Assembly: GCA_963853835.1 (NCBI GenBank)
Contig: OY970826.1
Span: 1,348,001 to 1,412,000, forward strand
Length of the DNA stretch: 64,000 nucleotides
Direction of reading: 5' to 3'
From: Calendula officinalis
Lineage: Eukaryota; Streptophyta; Magnoliopsida; Asterales; Asteraceae
A model generated the notes under the pieces. That model made no database searches. It was given only the letters and a program-made list of their open reading frames with translations, and was not told the DNA's origin. Below, piece by piece: positions 23,501-33,729 of the stretch; position 1 is the first letter of the stretch; every line of letters begins with the position of its first letter. Both the position numbers and the translations under genes were made by a program.

Positions 23501-24024
23501 ACTTGAAAGGAAAACCATCACTAGGTCTATGGTATCCACATGATTCACCCTTTGAACTCATAGCCTACCCAGATAGTGACTATGGAGGTGAATGTCAAGA
23601 TAGAAAGTCCACTACTGGTGGATGTCAATTCTTTGGATCAAGACTGGTGTCATGGCAATGTAAGAAGCAAACAAGTGTATCAACATCAACTGCTGAAGCA
23701 GAATATGTAGCTGCATCTGCTTGTTGTGCTCAAGTACTCTGGATTCAAAATCAGCTTCTAGACTTTGGTATCTCTATCCTTAAAACTCCTATTTTTATTG
23801 ATAATCAAAGTGCTATTAGTATTGTGAACGATCCAGTAAAACACTCTAAAACCAAACACATTGAAATAAGATTTCATTTTATAAGAGATTGCAATGAAAA
23901 GAAATTAATCAAAGTGGTTAAAATTCATACTGATGATCAATTAACAGATCTTTTTACAAAAGCATTTGATGTAGGAAGATTCAACTTCTTGGTTAGCAGT
24001 ATTGGAATGATTTTGATAAATTAA
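20500..24024 (+). pseudogene. pol: Sirevirus pol (PR-IN-RT-RH), one internal nonsense codon
   Basis: The open frame begins at 20500, just overlapping the gag stop in a different frame. Domains in order are: aspartic protease (IDSGCSRHMTG); integrase zinc-binding region (LWHRRMCH .. CVACLKGK) and core (MDLFGP, CDNGT, QQNGVAERRNRT); reverse transcriptase (AIGTRWIFRNK, QMDVKSAFLYG, YVDDIIFGST at ~23080-23110); RNase H (PDSDYGG, DRKSTTGG, STAEAEYVA, KTKHIEIRFHF). TAA at 21370-21372 replaces the conserved Glu codon that follows CDNGT, a one-base GAA-to-TAA type change. This cuts the polyprotein within integrase. The remainder (21373-24024) is open. A low-complexity N/S/T/D linker (22000-22290) between integrase and RT is where motif copies are concentrated. 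Confidence 0.93.
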
Positions 24025-24074
24025 AATCTCACTTAAAATCATGTGTAAAGTTATTGTTGTAAAATATTATTTAT

Positions 24075-24335
24075 TTGTTTAAATGTTTTACTACTGGTAG
24101 ATCTGTATTACTGATTGTAGGCATGTGCACAAAATACTACTGGTAATTCATTACTACTGGTGTGTATTAGGTATACATAAATACTACTGGTGGTCAGTAC
24201 TACTGGTATTCACATATACTACTGGTCTTGTGTGTTGGTGGTTACTACTGATGTCAAAATCCTTAGTCACTACTGATGTTAGTAGATACTACTGACGTTT
24301 TACTACTGATATCACATTTACTACTGGTCTTTCAG
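24075..24335 (+). repeat. Post-pol spacer array of TACTACTGRT motifs
   Basis: Eleven exact ACTACTG copies, all in the same direction, lie in about 250 bp, spaced roughly 15-35 bp with unrelated DNA between them. The first seven or so are mostly followed by GT and several of the later ones by AT. The spacer is non-coding, between the RNase H stop and the 3' ORF. Confidence 0.9.
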
Positions 24336-24564
24336 AATCACAATTACCAAACTAACCCCCATGAAAATAACCGTTATGCTATGATTCGAAGGGCATTTTA
24401 GTCGTTTTGTAGGTTAAATCGAAAGATATAAAAGGCGGCAGTCGATTAATTTAGCATTATCTTCACTTCGATTTGCTAAATTCTCTCGATAAACCCTAGT
24501 TTACGATCAAAAATCCTTCGTCAGTAACAAAATTCATTCATGTTTCTTTCAAAATCAATAACAA

Positions 24565-27500
24565 ATGGCAACTCTAAAATCTTTGAATGTTCAAACCGAT
24601 CTCAAATACTCAGAATTTCACAATATGTGTGCTTTCCTAAAGAATCCCGACGGAACAAAAGATTTTCGTCCGATCGTCAAATTTTTGAGAAATTCTTATA
24701 TACAGTTTGCTTTAACTGTAAAACCAAAATCATATCAACAGCACTTGGTGGATTTCTGGACCAATGCTGAACAAACAGAAGGAACAACCATATCTATGAT
24801 CAAATCAAAAGTAGATGGAAAGCATATAACAGTCACAGAACAATCAATTCGACACCATCAACAACTACACGATGATTCAGGTATGTTTACTCTTCCTAAG
24901 GAATACATTGCTAAAATTTTAAATAAAATGGGTTATGAGGGAAGACTGAATATAGTAACATTTCAAAAGGGTCTTCTCTCCCCACAATGGAAATTTTTAG
25001 TACATACTATTCAGCATTGTATTTCTCCTAAACGAAGTACTTGGAATGAGTTTAATAAGGCAATAGCCTCTGCTGTTGTATGTTTATGCACAGACCAAGT
25101 ATTTAATTTTTCTTACATGATTTTTGAAGGTATGTTGGGAAATCTTAGTTCTTCTAAATTTTTAATGTATCCCAGATTTCTACAACATATCATAAACCGT
25201 GAATTACAAAACTTGTCAACTCCTAAAAACATTTTCATATTACTTGAGTTGAACAAGAAAGTTTTCTCAAATATGAGAAAACAATTTAAATTTTCGGGCA
25301 AGGAAACCCCTTTGTTTCCTAACATGATCAAAGATCAAACTCTTATTGGAGAGGGTTCAACCATAGATACAACCCAAGTTGAACCTCAACCCACTCCATC
25401 ACCCCCATATACAGCCCAAACACCACCCCAAATAGCCACTCAATCACCCACTAACATAGAAGTCCTGAATGTGTCCCAGGAACTTGACATAAATCTGCAG
25501 AGTGCTACTCTTCACTCTGTGGAAGACCTACCAGATAAAACCAAAAATATTTCCACAATTTATAAAAGAAAGAAATCTTTAAAGGACACCAGGGGACATA
25601 TTGAGTCAAACCCCAGGCTCCAAGAGTTGTCCTCCAAGGAGGAGAGAGGACATGAGGCGAGGGCTTTCACTACTGATGCCCCAAAGGTGGGTGCACAGGA
25701 CAGTGAAAACATCATTAGGACCCAGACCTCGGCAACTTTGAGTGATGACTCATTTGAGGAGTTACTCAAAGGACCCCGGTGCCAAGAAACCACAAGGGGG
25801 GACATCTCTGCTTCTTCTAGGAAGAAGAGGATGTCTAAAAGACCCAATGAATCACCAAGAAGTGATGAGGGCAGATCTATTGATTTGGCGGATAGGATGG
25901 AAAACCTTCAAACCAATGTACCTGTTAGTGAGCCCGATGATCTTGCTAGATGGAGTGAGGGCAGTATTAAAATCCAACAATTGACGGAAAAAGTGGATTC
26001 TCTTGAATCCACTGTACAAAATTGTCTTACATACCTAACAAACCAAGGGAAAACTATGGTTGCAATGAAAAGGCATGTAAATACCATCAACAAACGGATG
26101 CGGTTATATGAACATAGGCTTCATCAACAAACCAAGATTATAAGAAGATTGAAAAAGAAAGTTGATGATAGTGAGGCTCCACCAGTTGAGCTCACTAAGG
26201 GGGAGAAGGACAACATACAAACCATGATTGATGAATCAATTGCAGCAGCAGCGTCCTCTCTCTTAAATTTAAAAGAAACAACTGTTGATGAAGGCCCAGA
26301 AATGATGGTTACAGAAGATGAACCTATTACTACTGCTACAATGGAAGAACAAGTTGAAAAAGAAATATCAGTAGTAACTCCTACTACTGATATCATAGCA
26401 GTAGTAAGTCAAGAAGAGGAATTGAAGGCACCAAATACTACTGATGCCCTATCAGTAGTAACTCCTGAAGTCACACCAGTAGTAACTACTCTGGTTACTA
26501 CTGAAGAGGAAGAATTACAGCTACCAGAGCTAATTGAAAGAGAAAGATTTGAAATCATCACCAAACCACCTACACCTAATCAACCACTTATCATACCTGA
26601 CATTGATGATAATGTGAACTGGTTTGAGGTAGATGAATGTACACTTCCTCCACACCCTAAAATTTTATCAGAAGATCAACTACATCTGTTTTATCCAAAA
26701 CTTATGATCTTGGGTGTACCTGATATGAAATACACTCCACCTCCACCATCTGCATGTATTGGAAAAGGAAAAGAAGTCTATGATGAAGACTATCCAAACA
26801 GAGCCTTAGGTCACCAAATGGTGAACAAGATCAATCATGTCAGATCAGAGAAACAGTCTAGATGGATGGTAAAACACAAGAAATATTTGGAGAAAGTGGA
26901 GATGTAGCAAACTCTTAAGGAAAATAAAAAGAAGAAAACTCAAGAAATTAACATCCCTGTTCAAATACCTGTTCAAACAGATGACATTCAGATAAAAGCT
27001 CAAAAGGCAGAATTCAAAAGGCTCAGAAAGGTTGAAGAAGAACATATTCAATGCCTTGAATATCTGGTCTCTGAATGCAAGAAAACTAAAAGTGATCTAA
27101 CAGATGATGTATATGAACAGAAAGCCAATATGATTGAATATTTGAAATCAAAAGGGCAAAATGCTAAGTCATTTGGTAGAATGAAAATGATGACTATCAT
27201 TGAAAGATATTGTGCTGTAAAGAAGAAAGACTTGGCTGAACAAGAAGCAGAAGAAGAAAAGAAATCTAAAGCCTTAAGTCCAATTAAAACTTTAATCCCA
27301 ATCAGTACAAACTTAATCAAGAAGGATAGTATCTCAACTACTGGTGAGCCATCAACAAAGAAAAGAAAGATGGTTTCTCAAGAACAAAGTGCTCAAAAGA
27401 AGTCAAAAACAGAGCAAGTCATTCATGTTCTTGATCTACCAGTTGCTCCCTTACAGAACAATCCTATAATAAATTGGAGATTTTGAATAATAATGTGATA

Positions 27501-28010
27501 GAGATCATAAGGGAAGACAAAGTTGTACAGAGATTCACTGGATGGTTACCATTGATCAGGTCCTGTTCAAGAAGTGATGTTATTAAACTATTGATCATTG
27601 GTAAACCAAGGATGAGAAAGAAATCATGGAAAGAATCTGGAGCTGGATACCTAACTAGAATGATTGATGCTGCATTTTATCCAGACAACTATCCAGAACA
27701 ATTTACCAGTGAAGAAAATGTTTATGCTTGGAATGTGATTCCAACTGCTCAAATGTACTTCTTTGAAAAATCTGGAAAAGTATGTGAACTGTACTTATAT
27801 GAAAAAGAATATCCACACTCTGAGAAGACAATGTATCAGATATTCACAAATACCATGATAAAGCCATATGATGAAGTAATGTTTCAGAACAAATTGAATT
27901 ATTTTATAAAAAGAAACAGCAAGTACATTATAGCTCAAAGAAAAGCTCAAAATCAAAGAACCCTAGAGAAGAGAAGGAAAGAAGAAGAAGAACAAAAGAA
28001 ACTTGATTGA
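24565..28010 (+). pseudogene. Sirevirus 3' ORF (env-position ORF, 'putative plant transposon protein' type), disrupted
   Basis: From ATG 24565 the frame is open to TAG 26905-26907 (780 codons). It then continues in the same frame to 27486, and after a frame break near 27475 continues to TGA 28008-28010, about 1,150 codons in all. The first ~230 residues (FHNMCAFLKNP, QFALTVKPKSY, LVDFWTNAEQT, LLSPQWKFLVHTIQHC, FLMYPRFLQHIIN) match a domain that I recall in many composite-family retroelement ORFs. The middle is acidic and rich in P, T and E, with a coiled-coil-like stretch near residues 470-540. The last third is Lys/Glu-rich and contains a KKRKM nuclear-signal-like string. I see no signal peptide or clear membrane segment, so 'envelope' is a positional name only. 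Its function is unknown. Confidence 0.8.
26365..26503 (+). repeat. Cluster of three perfect motif hairpins in the 3' ORF
   Basis: Hairpin arms are 26365-26376/26382-26393 (12 bp, loop 5), 26436-26445/26451-26460 (10 bp, loop 5) and 26477-26486/26494-26503 (10 bp, loop 7). Each pairs one forward TACTACTG-type unit with one reverse CAGTAGTA-type unit. Confidence 0.9.
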
Positions 28011-28028
28011 TTAAAAGATAATCAATAA

Positions 28029-28042
28029 GTTTAGGGGGAGAT
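28029..28042 (+). promoter_or_regulatory. Polypurine tract
   Basis: GTTTAGGGGGAGAT abuts the 3' LTR start TGTTGG and is the expected plus-strand primer. Confidence 0.8.
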
Positions 28043-28663
28043 TGTTGGAGCAAAACACAGATCAACTTATTACTGATGCTGCAGTTAGTAATAATTATGT
28101 TTATTACTGATGGGGCAGAAAACATTTACTACTGATGAAGTTGATACTGATGAAGATTATAACTTAGTTACTACTGATTAAAGCTTATTGAAGATACTAC
28201 TGATCAATAGTAGTTACTACTGACGATGGATCTGGACTTACTACTGATCACCAAGATTACTACTGATGATACGAATTTACTACTGGTGATTGCAGTTTAC
28301 TACTGATACGCGTTTTGGAAGCATATCAAGTCTGAGATCTTCGTAGAGATAGTTATAGTATGTAAATCAATGTATATCTATAGAATTCGAATGTAAATCA
28401 AAGTCCTAGAATAACTAGGGTAAATAGTTTAGCTTCAATGACTATTATAAATAGTTCCTTACGAATTGTAAACGTACGTGTGTATTGTTAACTTGATAAT
28501 ATACATTGAAGCTTTTTGTGAATCTGTGTTCTTAATATTTTCGCATATTATTTACAGTTCATTGTTCTTAATTACATTGATATAGTGTTGATCCGCTGCA
28601 ACTTCTATAGTCAATTAGATCTAAGGTGTTTATTAACTTCTCTATAGTTAATCGATCCTGACA
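28043..28663 (+). repeat. Sirevirus 3' LTR
   Basis: This 621-bp copy of the 5' LTR has seven substitutions. One of these turns the near-match CTATTGG of the 5' copy into CTACTGG, giving eight exact ACTACTG units here. Confidence 0.95.
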
Positions 28664-28668
28664 GTTAC

Positions 28669-28835
28669 AAAAGGAAAAATAGTATTTTGGTCATTTAAAA
28701 AAATTTAAGGGCGGTAGGGACTATGGGTGTAACAAAGTCTATACACCAAGGACGTCCAGTGTAATATACAAACTTCAAGGACTATAGTTGTAATTAGTGA
28801 TATACTACAGGAACCTTCCGTGTAATTTACTTTTA
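28669..28835. mobile_element. Right part of the MITE split by the Sirevirus
   Basis: The right arm ends CCTTCCGTGTAATTTACTTT. It is complementary to the left arm at 17153 and contains GGACTATGGGTGTAAC-type body. Confidence 0.6.
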
Positions 28836-29551
28836 AAAAATGGTTGTAAATGAGCAAAAAGGGTTGGTATAACAACCATTTGTTTTGAACAACCGGGATA
28901 ACTAGCTAGAAGAGAGCTTCGACATTGTCATCACTCCCAATTAGAGCACCCAAAAGAAATATATTAAAACTAGTGAGAAGCTAGAAGAAGTAACAATACA
29001 AATTAAGAAATATAAAAAAGACAAATACAATTGTTGCATATAACAACCCAATAACTTTTAGAGTTTTAGTCTAGTGATATAAGTTGTTGGCATAGTTATA
29101 GGTTTGAGTCATACTTTAGACAAGATAAATTTATGAGTAATTTAGATGATATGTGTGTTATGTTATTTTAAAATAAACGTATTGTAACAACGCTATTTAC
29201 AATTATACATTCATTATGTTATGATGATGACTAGACAAAAAGGGACCAATTCTGCATTAATGAACAACACCACCCTTATCATTGGTGCATGTACACATCT
29301 GTACGTATGGGATTCATCTATTACTACTAGAATCCTCCTTCAACTCCTTGATGTTGATGATATATGCATCAAAACAGAAAACTTGTTGCGATTGTGACTA
29401 AATACACCATCATTCTGAAAACAGGATAAAGCTTTTAATGGGGTCCCCTACAATGATGAGAAATATGAGCTGTTTATTTATGGAAAAACACAGTCTAACT
29501 ATTGTTGTGACCAAATATTATACTTTCTTCTAGTTATATGAGAAATGTTTT
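28836..29551. other. Intergenic, nothing recognised
   Basis: AT-rich DNA without a supportable gene or clear repeat boundary. Confidence 0.4.
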
Positions 29552-30083
29552 TGATACGAACCCATCCCATACTAGGCTCGCACCATGCTCATAAGTCCAA
29601 GTGTAGAACTCACTCCCAAAAGCTAGCTTGAAGGAGGAGGGGACACTTAGGCTTATAAGCCATCATTTAGTTTTTACTCTAGCCAATGTGGGATCATAAC
29701 AATACCCCACGCTTTGAAGAACCAACGTCCTCGTTGGTCACGGCTATGTTGGTCACGGTCGGCACCCTCCTTTAGGGTCCGAGCCACCACTCCACAGGCC
29801 ACCACTCCGAGCTCGTTGGTCACGGCTATGTTGGTCACGGTTGGCACCCTCCTTTCGGGTCCAAGCCACCACTCCACAGGCCACCACTCCGAGTGTTGGA
29901 ACCTCGCAACGTAGGGCTAGCTCTGATACCAATTGATACGAACACATCCCATACTAGGCTCGCACCATGCTCATAAGTCCAAGTGTAGAACTCACTCCCA
30001 AAAGCTAGCTTGAAGGAGGAGGGGACACTTAGGCTTATAAGCCACCATTTAGTTTTTACTCTAGCCAATGTGGGATCATAACA
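29552..30083 (-). mobile_element. TRIM (terminal-repeat retrotransposon in miniature), 532 bp
   Basis: Two 150-bp terminal repeats (29552-29701 and 29934-30083) begin TGATACGAAC and end GATCATAACA. They differ at two positions that I can see. The target duplication GTTTT is at 29547-29551 and 30084-30088. On the minus strand, the PBS TGGTATCAGAGC (29931-29920) lies two bases from the right LTR, and GCGTGGGGTATT next to the left LTR is the likely polypurine tract. The 232-bp interior has no coding capacity and consists largely of two ~82-bp tandem units (about 29732-29813 and 29814-29895). Confidence 0.92.
29732..29895. repeat. Two ~82-bp tandem units inside the TRIM
   Basis: Each unit runs CGTTGGTCACGGCTATG .. 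CACCACTCCGAG, with a few substitutions between them. Within each unit there is a smaller repeat (TTGGTCACGG, CACCACTCC). ORFs across this region are by-products of the repeat. Confidence 0.85.
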
Positions 30084-30088
30084 GTTTT

Positions 30089-31309
30089 ACTCAGTGAATG
30101 ATCGATCGAACACGTAACCTTTATTAGATCATTGCAAGCGATATTATTACTAGACCATTACAAGATGATTTTTTTCATGGAATTTGTCTTTATGTATATC
30201 TATTCTTGTTTCCGATATTGTGGACAATGTGTTCAATTAAATTTACCAAGAGAAATATCTTGATAGAGCATATATTATGGAGGCTCCAAGTAACATGCCA
30301 CGTGGATTTAGCTGCATAAATCAACCAATGCCGTAAAGCCACGTTTGACAGAGCACATGATGATCACGTGTGTGCTGGATGAAGTAATAAACTATATATG
30401 ATAATATGATACACTGTCATTGTAAGTTTGTACAACCTAGCAAAGCATTATGAACACACGCACGCACACAACATTAATTCACATATTGACACTTCGTATA
30501 TTAGTACATTTAATTAATTGTAGTTATTTATAAAAGTTTTTACCATGCCATGGAACTAAATTATCTAATGAAGTCAACTTTAGGAATATACTTATTTTGT
30601 AGTTAAATTGTATTTTTTTAACCGTCGCTCTGCGAGCCGACTCAGGAAGACATTCTGTGAAGGGGTATTTTTTTGCTTCTAGTGATTGAACTTGTAACTT
30701 TCTATGTATTTTCTCTTATAGAGATCAAATCCAATTAATATCCCACCTCCTATTTTTATCGTGCCTATTTTTCAGACCCATTCAAAATGTGAGTGAAATT
30801 GGTGCAAAGAACAGAGTTATTTGTCCTTTTAAATATTAATTAAAATGAAATAAAAGTAAACAAGAGAGTTGACAATGAATATTTGCAGAACTGAAAGTTG
30901 CAATATTGGAGAATTTCAAATGAAAACCCATTCATTGAGCTGTAGTTATGGGCAGCATGTGAATAGGATATTTGAAATCCCTCAAAATAAAAACGACAAA
31001 ATGCATATATCAATTATATATTTACATGTGTCAAGTTTAACCATATTTTTATATCTAATCGGCTAGTTCAATTGAATTATAATCACTAATATAACCAACT
31101 TATTCAACTAATTACATTCTTGTTTCTCTGTTCGACCGTTCAGACCGGCTGGATTTCTAAAACATTGATATTATTAAGCATTAGAAGAAACTTGTTTTTT
31201 TTTTTTTTTTGGAATTACTATCACTTACAGGACTTGTAGTGCACTGTAAACGAAAACGTTCGTTTGTTGGTCTTAATTAGTAAATATTTGTTTTTCTAAT
31301 CTAACTGTA
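30089..31309. other. Intergenic, nothing recognised
   Basis: AT-rich DNA with a T run near 31197-31211. No gene, RNA or bounded repeat could be supported. Confidence 0.4.
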
Positions 31310-31311
31310 TA

Positions 31312-31624
31312 CTTCCTCCGTATCAAAATAAGTGACACACTTTCCATTTTGGGGTGTATCAAAATAAGTGACACACTTTGAAAATTTTCCTTATTTGGTA
31401 AAAATAGTGGGACCCATACCCACTAACTATCCACTTTAATAAAGTGAAATTACCCTTATACCCTTACTTTTACTTTTAAAACTCATTAATATCACTTTAT
31501 TCAAGAAAAGTGAGACCCATTATCCACTAAGTATGTACTTTAATCTATTTTAACCTCTACTTTAATCTTTTACTTCAAAAAACGTGTAAGTGAATTTGTG
31601 TCACTTGGTTTGATACGGAGGAAG
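31312..31624. mobile_element. Stowaway-type MITE
   Basis: CTTCCTCCGTATCAAAATAA and its reverse complement ending ACGGAGGAAG form the TIR, flanked by TA on each side. TAAGTGACACACTTT is repeated near the left end. The TIR and TA target match Stowaway (Tc1/mariner) elements. Confidence 0.85.
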
Positions 31625-31901
31625 TACATAATATTTATTATAAATAGTGATATATTAACTTAACTACATTATCTATAGATTGTACTTATAGGAATTAAAA
31701 ATCAGATTATGATGAAAGTATGATTAAAAGGCTATCGAAATCAGAAAGTGGTTTCTGGCAAAGAGGCTGAGTGCTCGACTCTTAGTCGCAGTCTTCACTA
31801 CTTTACAGAACGCATGTTAATACACCACTAAAAGTAGTTTTGCAGCTTTATTATTCACTGCAAATGTTACACATTACTTATTATAATATATTAATATATT
31901 A

Positions 31902-33729
31902 TATTGAGAACTCTGATTTCAAAAAGAACTCTGAGAACTTTTTATTAGTCAATTTAAACCTTTAGATTAAATATTAACGGTTCAGATTTATCATGGCATT
32001 AACGTAATTAAATTATATAATATTTAGGTAATAAATTAATAAAAAGGATATAATAGGTATTTACCAAATAAAAGAAATTTAAAATCCCTCTATTCCTTAA
32101 AAATAGGCTTTTCTCTCTCTCTGTGTAACCTCTATATCGGTAGTATTCTTTTAACCCTTTCTCTCTACGAATTGCACATCAAACCATCTCTTTTCTCCCT
32201 CTAACAATTCACTTCCTCCTTTTCTAACCCTAGATAGATCTGGTATTTAACTGGTCAACCTGAGCACACGAAGAAGACAGAGAATATGGATCGTGAGGAC
32301 GAAGGGGATGGTGACGGCGGCGGAAGCAATTGAATAGGAAAACGTTCGTCGTCATCATATGTTGGTTCAGTCAGAATCGGAATCGGAGTCGCGGTGACAT
32401 GAACGAAGGTGGAAACTCCAGCGACTCGTCATCCTTGGACATTTTCGGTCCAATCGGAGACCTTTTCAGTGATTGGAGACCTAGAGTTGCGGTGGCGATG
32501 GTTGGATCTGGGTTAAACTGTTATTCTTTATTTCTTACATATGTAAATGTTGCTGAAAACTTCATTTATTGTTCTTGAATTCTTATTTATTGATTTCTGA
32601 TTTCTTACATATGATTTGGGAAAGCTTATTAGTGGGGCTTTTAAGCTTATTAGCTTATTAAGCTTAAAAATACATGCTTATTTGAGTTTAATAAGTTAAT
32701 AAGCTTAAAAGCCCCACTAATAAGCTTTCCCAAACATGCCTGTTGGTTTATGTTTCTGGGTTTTTTTTTCAGATTCCATTAGAAGAAACAAGATCTTGAT
32801 CTCCTCATAAAAGACAACTTTCAATCGGGTATTGTGCCTACTTATAATGTTATTAAAATATTTTTGTTATTAGTTTTATAGCTAATATTATTTTTGTAAT
32901 ATTACATTATATTAATATAAGTCTAAAACTTTATGAACCATTAGTGTAAATCTTCCTCTTTCGGTTACTTTCAAATTACATTCGGTATGAGTACGTATAT
33001 GTTCTATGTTAATAAATAATAATTTTTTATATGCAAAAACTAGTGTTTTGTAGTAGATGATTCAAGGAGGTCAAAATTGGTGCAAGGAATTGAAGTCTTA
33101 AATCCCTTATTGAAGATGAAGGAATTGAACTATTATATGTATATTTGATTAAACATATATGTTTTATTTGATGTTTTAAAGTTGATGGTACAAGGAAACT
33201 TGAGAAGTCCATAAAGTTGCTTCAAATCAAGACAGGATTGTACTCCTATTAATTATTTAGATGCATATATGTTATTGCTTGAATACATATGTGTTTTTGG
33301 AAATAACTTTGATTTTTTTGTATATATAAGTTCAAAATGTATATATTTTGTTTGCGCTGTCAACTTTGTAAAATTTGGATGTAGATTTCGTTTGTTAAAT
33401 ATGTATGTTTTATGTTACATTTATGTTCAATAAACCCGTAACATATATGCATAACCGCTTCGACATATATGCACAACTTACATATATAACTAACAAAAAA
33501 AAACATATATGCACAACCGGCTAAAAAAAAGATATAATAACAATAAATTTTCAAAAATAATTCCTAAATTTTTTGAAATTTTCAAAAAAGGAAATAATTT
33601 ATTTTTGTAAAATATCTTAAATACCCCTGAATAGTTAATATGAATTAAATTAATTAAAATCAATTTACTAAATTCTGATTGGTTAATAAGAGTTCTCAAA
33701 GTTCTTTTTGAAATCGGGGTTCTCAATAT
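31902..33729. mobile_element. Long-TIR DNA element A (~1.83 kb)
   Basis: The left end TATTGAGAACTCTGATTTC .. GAACTTTTTATTAGTCAATT is the imperfect reverse complement of the right end GATTGGTTAATAAGAGTTC .. AAATCGGGGTTCTCAATA, about 54 bp. A second copy is at 41985-43902. The interior has a TC-rich leader-like stretch, a G-rich short open frame (32287-32578) and a nested foldback. No transposase is recognised, so it is probably non-autonomous, possibly MULE-like. The target duplication was not found. Confidence 0.6.
32612..32737. mobile_element. Nested foldback element
   Basis: ATGATTTGGGAAAGCTTATT and its complement ending TAAGCTTTCCCAAACAT form a near-perfect inverted repeat with arms of about 45 bp, made of AAGCTTATTA units. 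It lies inside long-TIR element A. Confidence 0.8.

Larger units (their letters stand above)
17227..28663 (+). mobile_element. Ty1-copia Sirevirus (Maximus/SIRE-type) retrotransposon, complete but with broken ORFs
   Basis: Two 621-bp LTRs (17227-17847 and 28043-28663) begin TGTTGG and end CTGACA. The target duplication GTTAC is at 17222-17226 and 28664-28668. The order is PBS, gag with two CCHC knuckles, pol in another frame (protease, integrase, reverse transcriptase, RNase H), a motif-rich spacer, a long 3' ORF, the polypurine tract and the LTR. The 3' ORF after RNase H and the long gag are Sirevirus traits. I count seven differences between the LTRs (about 1.1%), so the insertion is recent. 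Pol carries one nonsense codon, and the 3' ORF one nonsense codon and one frame break. The element is saturated with ACTACTG/CAGTAGT copies. Confidence 0.95.

Noticed and set aside
24075..24335. CRISPR-like array
   Set aside because: Units are only about 10 bp, spacing is irregular, there are no cas genes and the context is a plant retrotransposon.
24565..28010. Retroviral envelope protein or xylulose kinase
   Set aside because: There is no signal peptide, membrane anchor or kinase motif. Similar ORFs carry such names in some automatic annotations as far as I recall, but the sequence does not support them.
29674..30068. Short Arg/Trp/Gly-rich open frames
   Set aside because: They result from the tandem units inside the TRIM.
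32287..32578. G-rich frame as a host gene exon
   Set aside because: It lies inside a long-TIR element with no recognisable domain; kept only as possible captured DNA.
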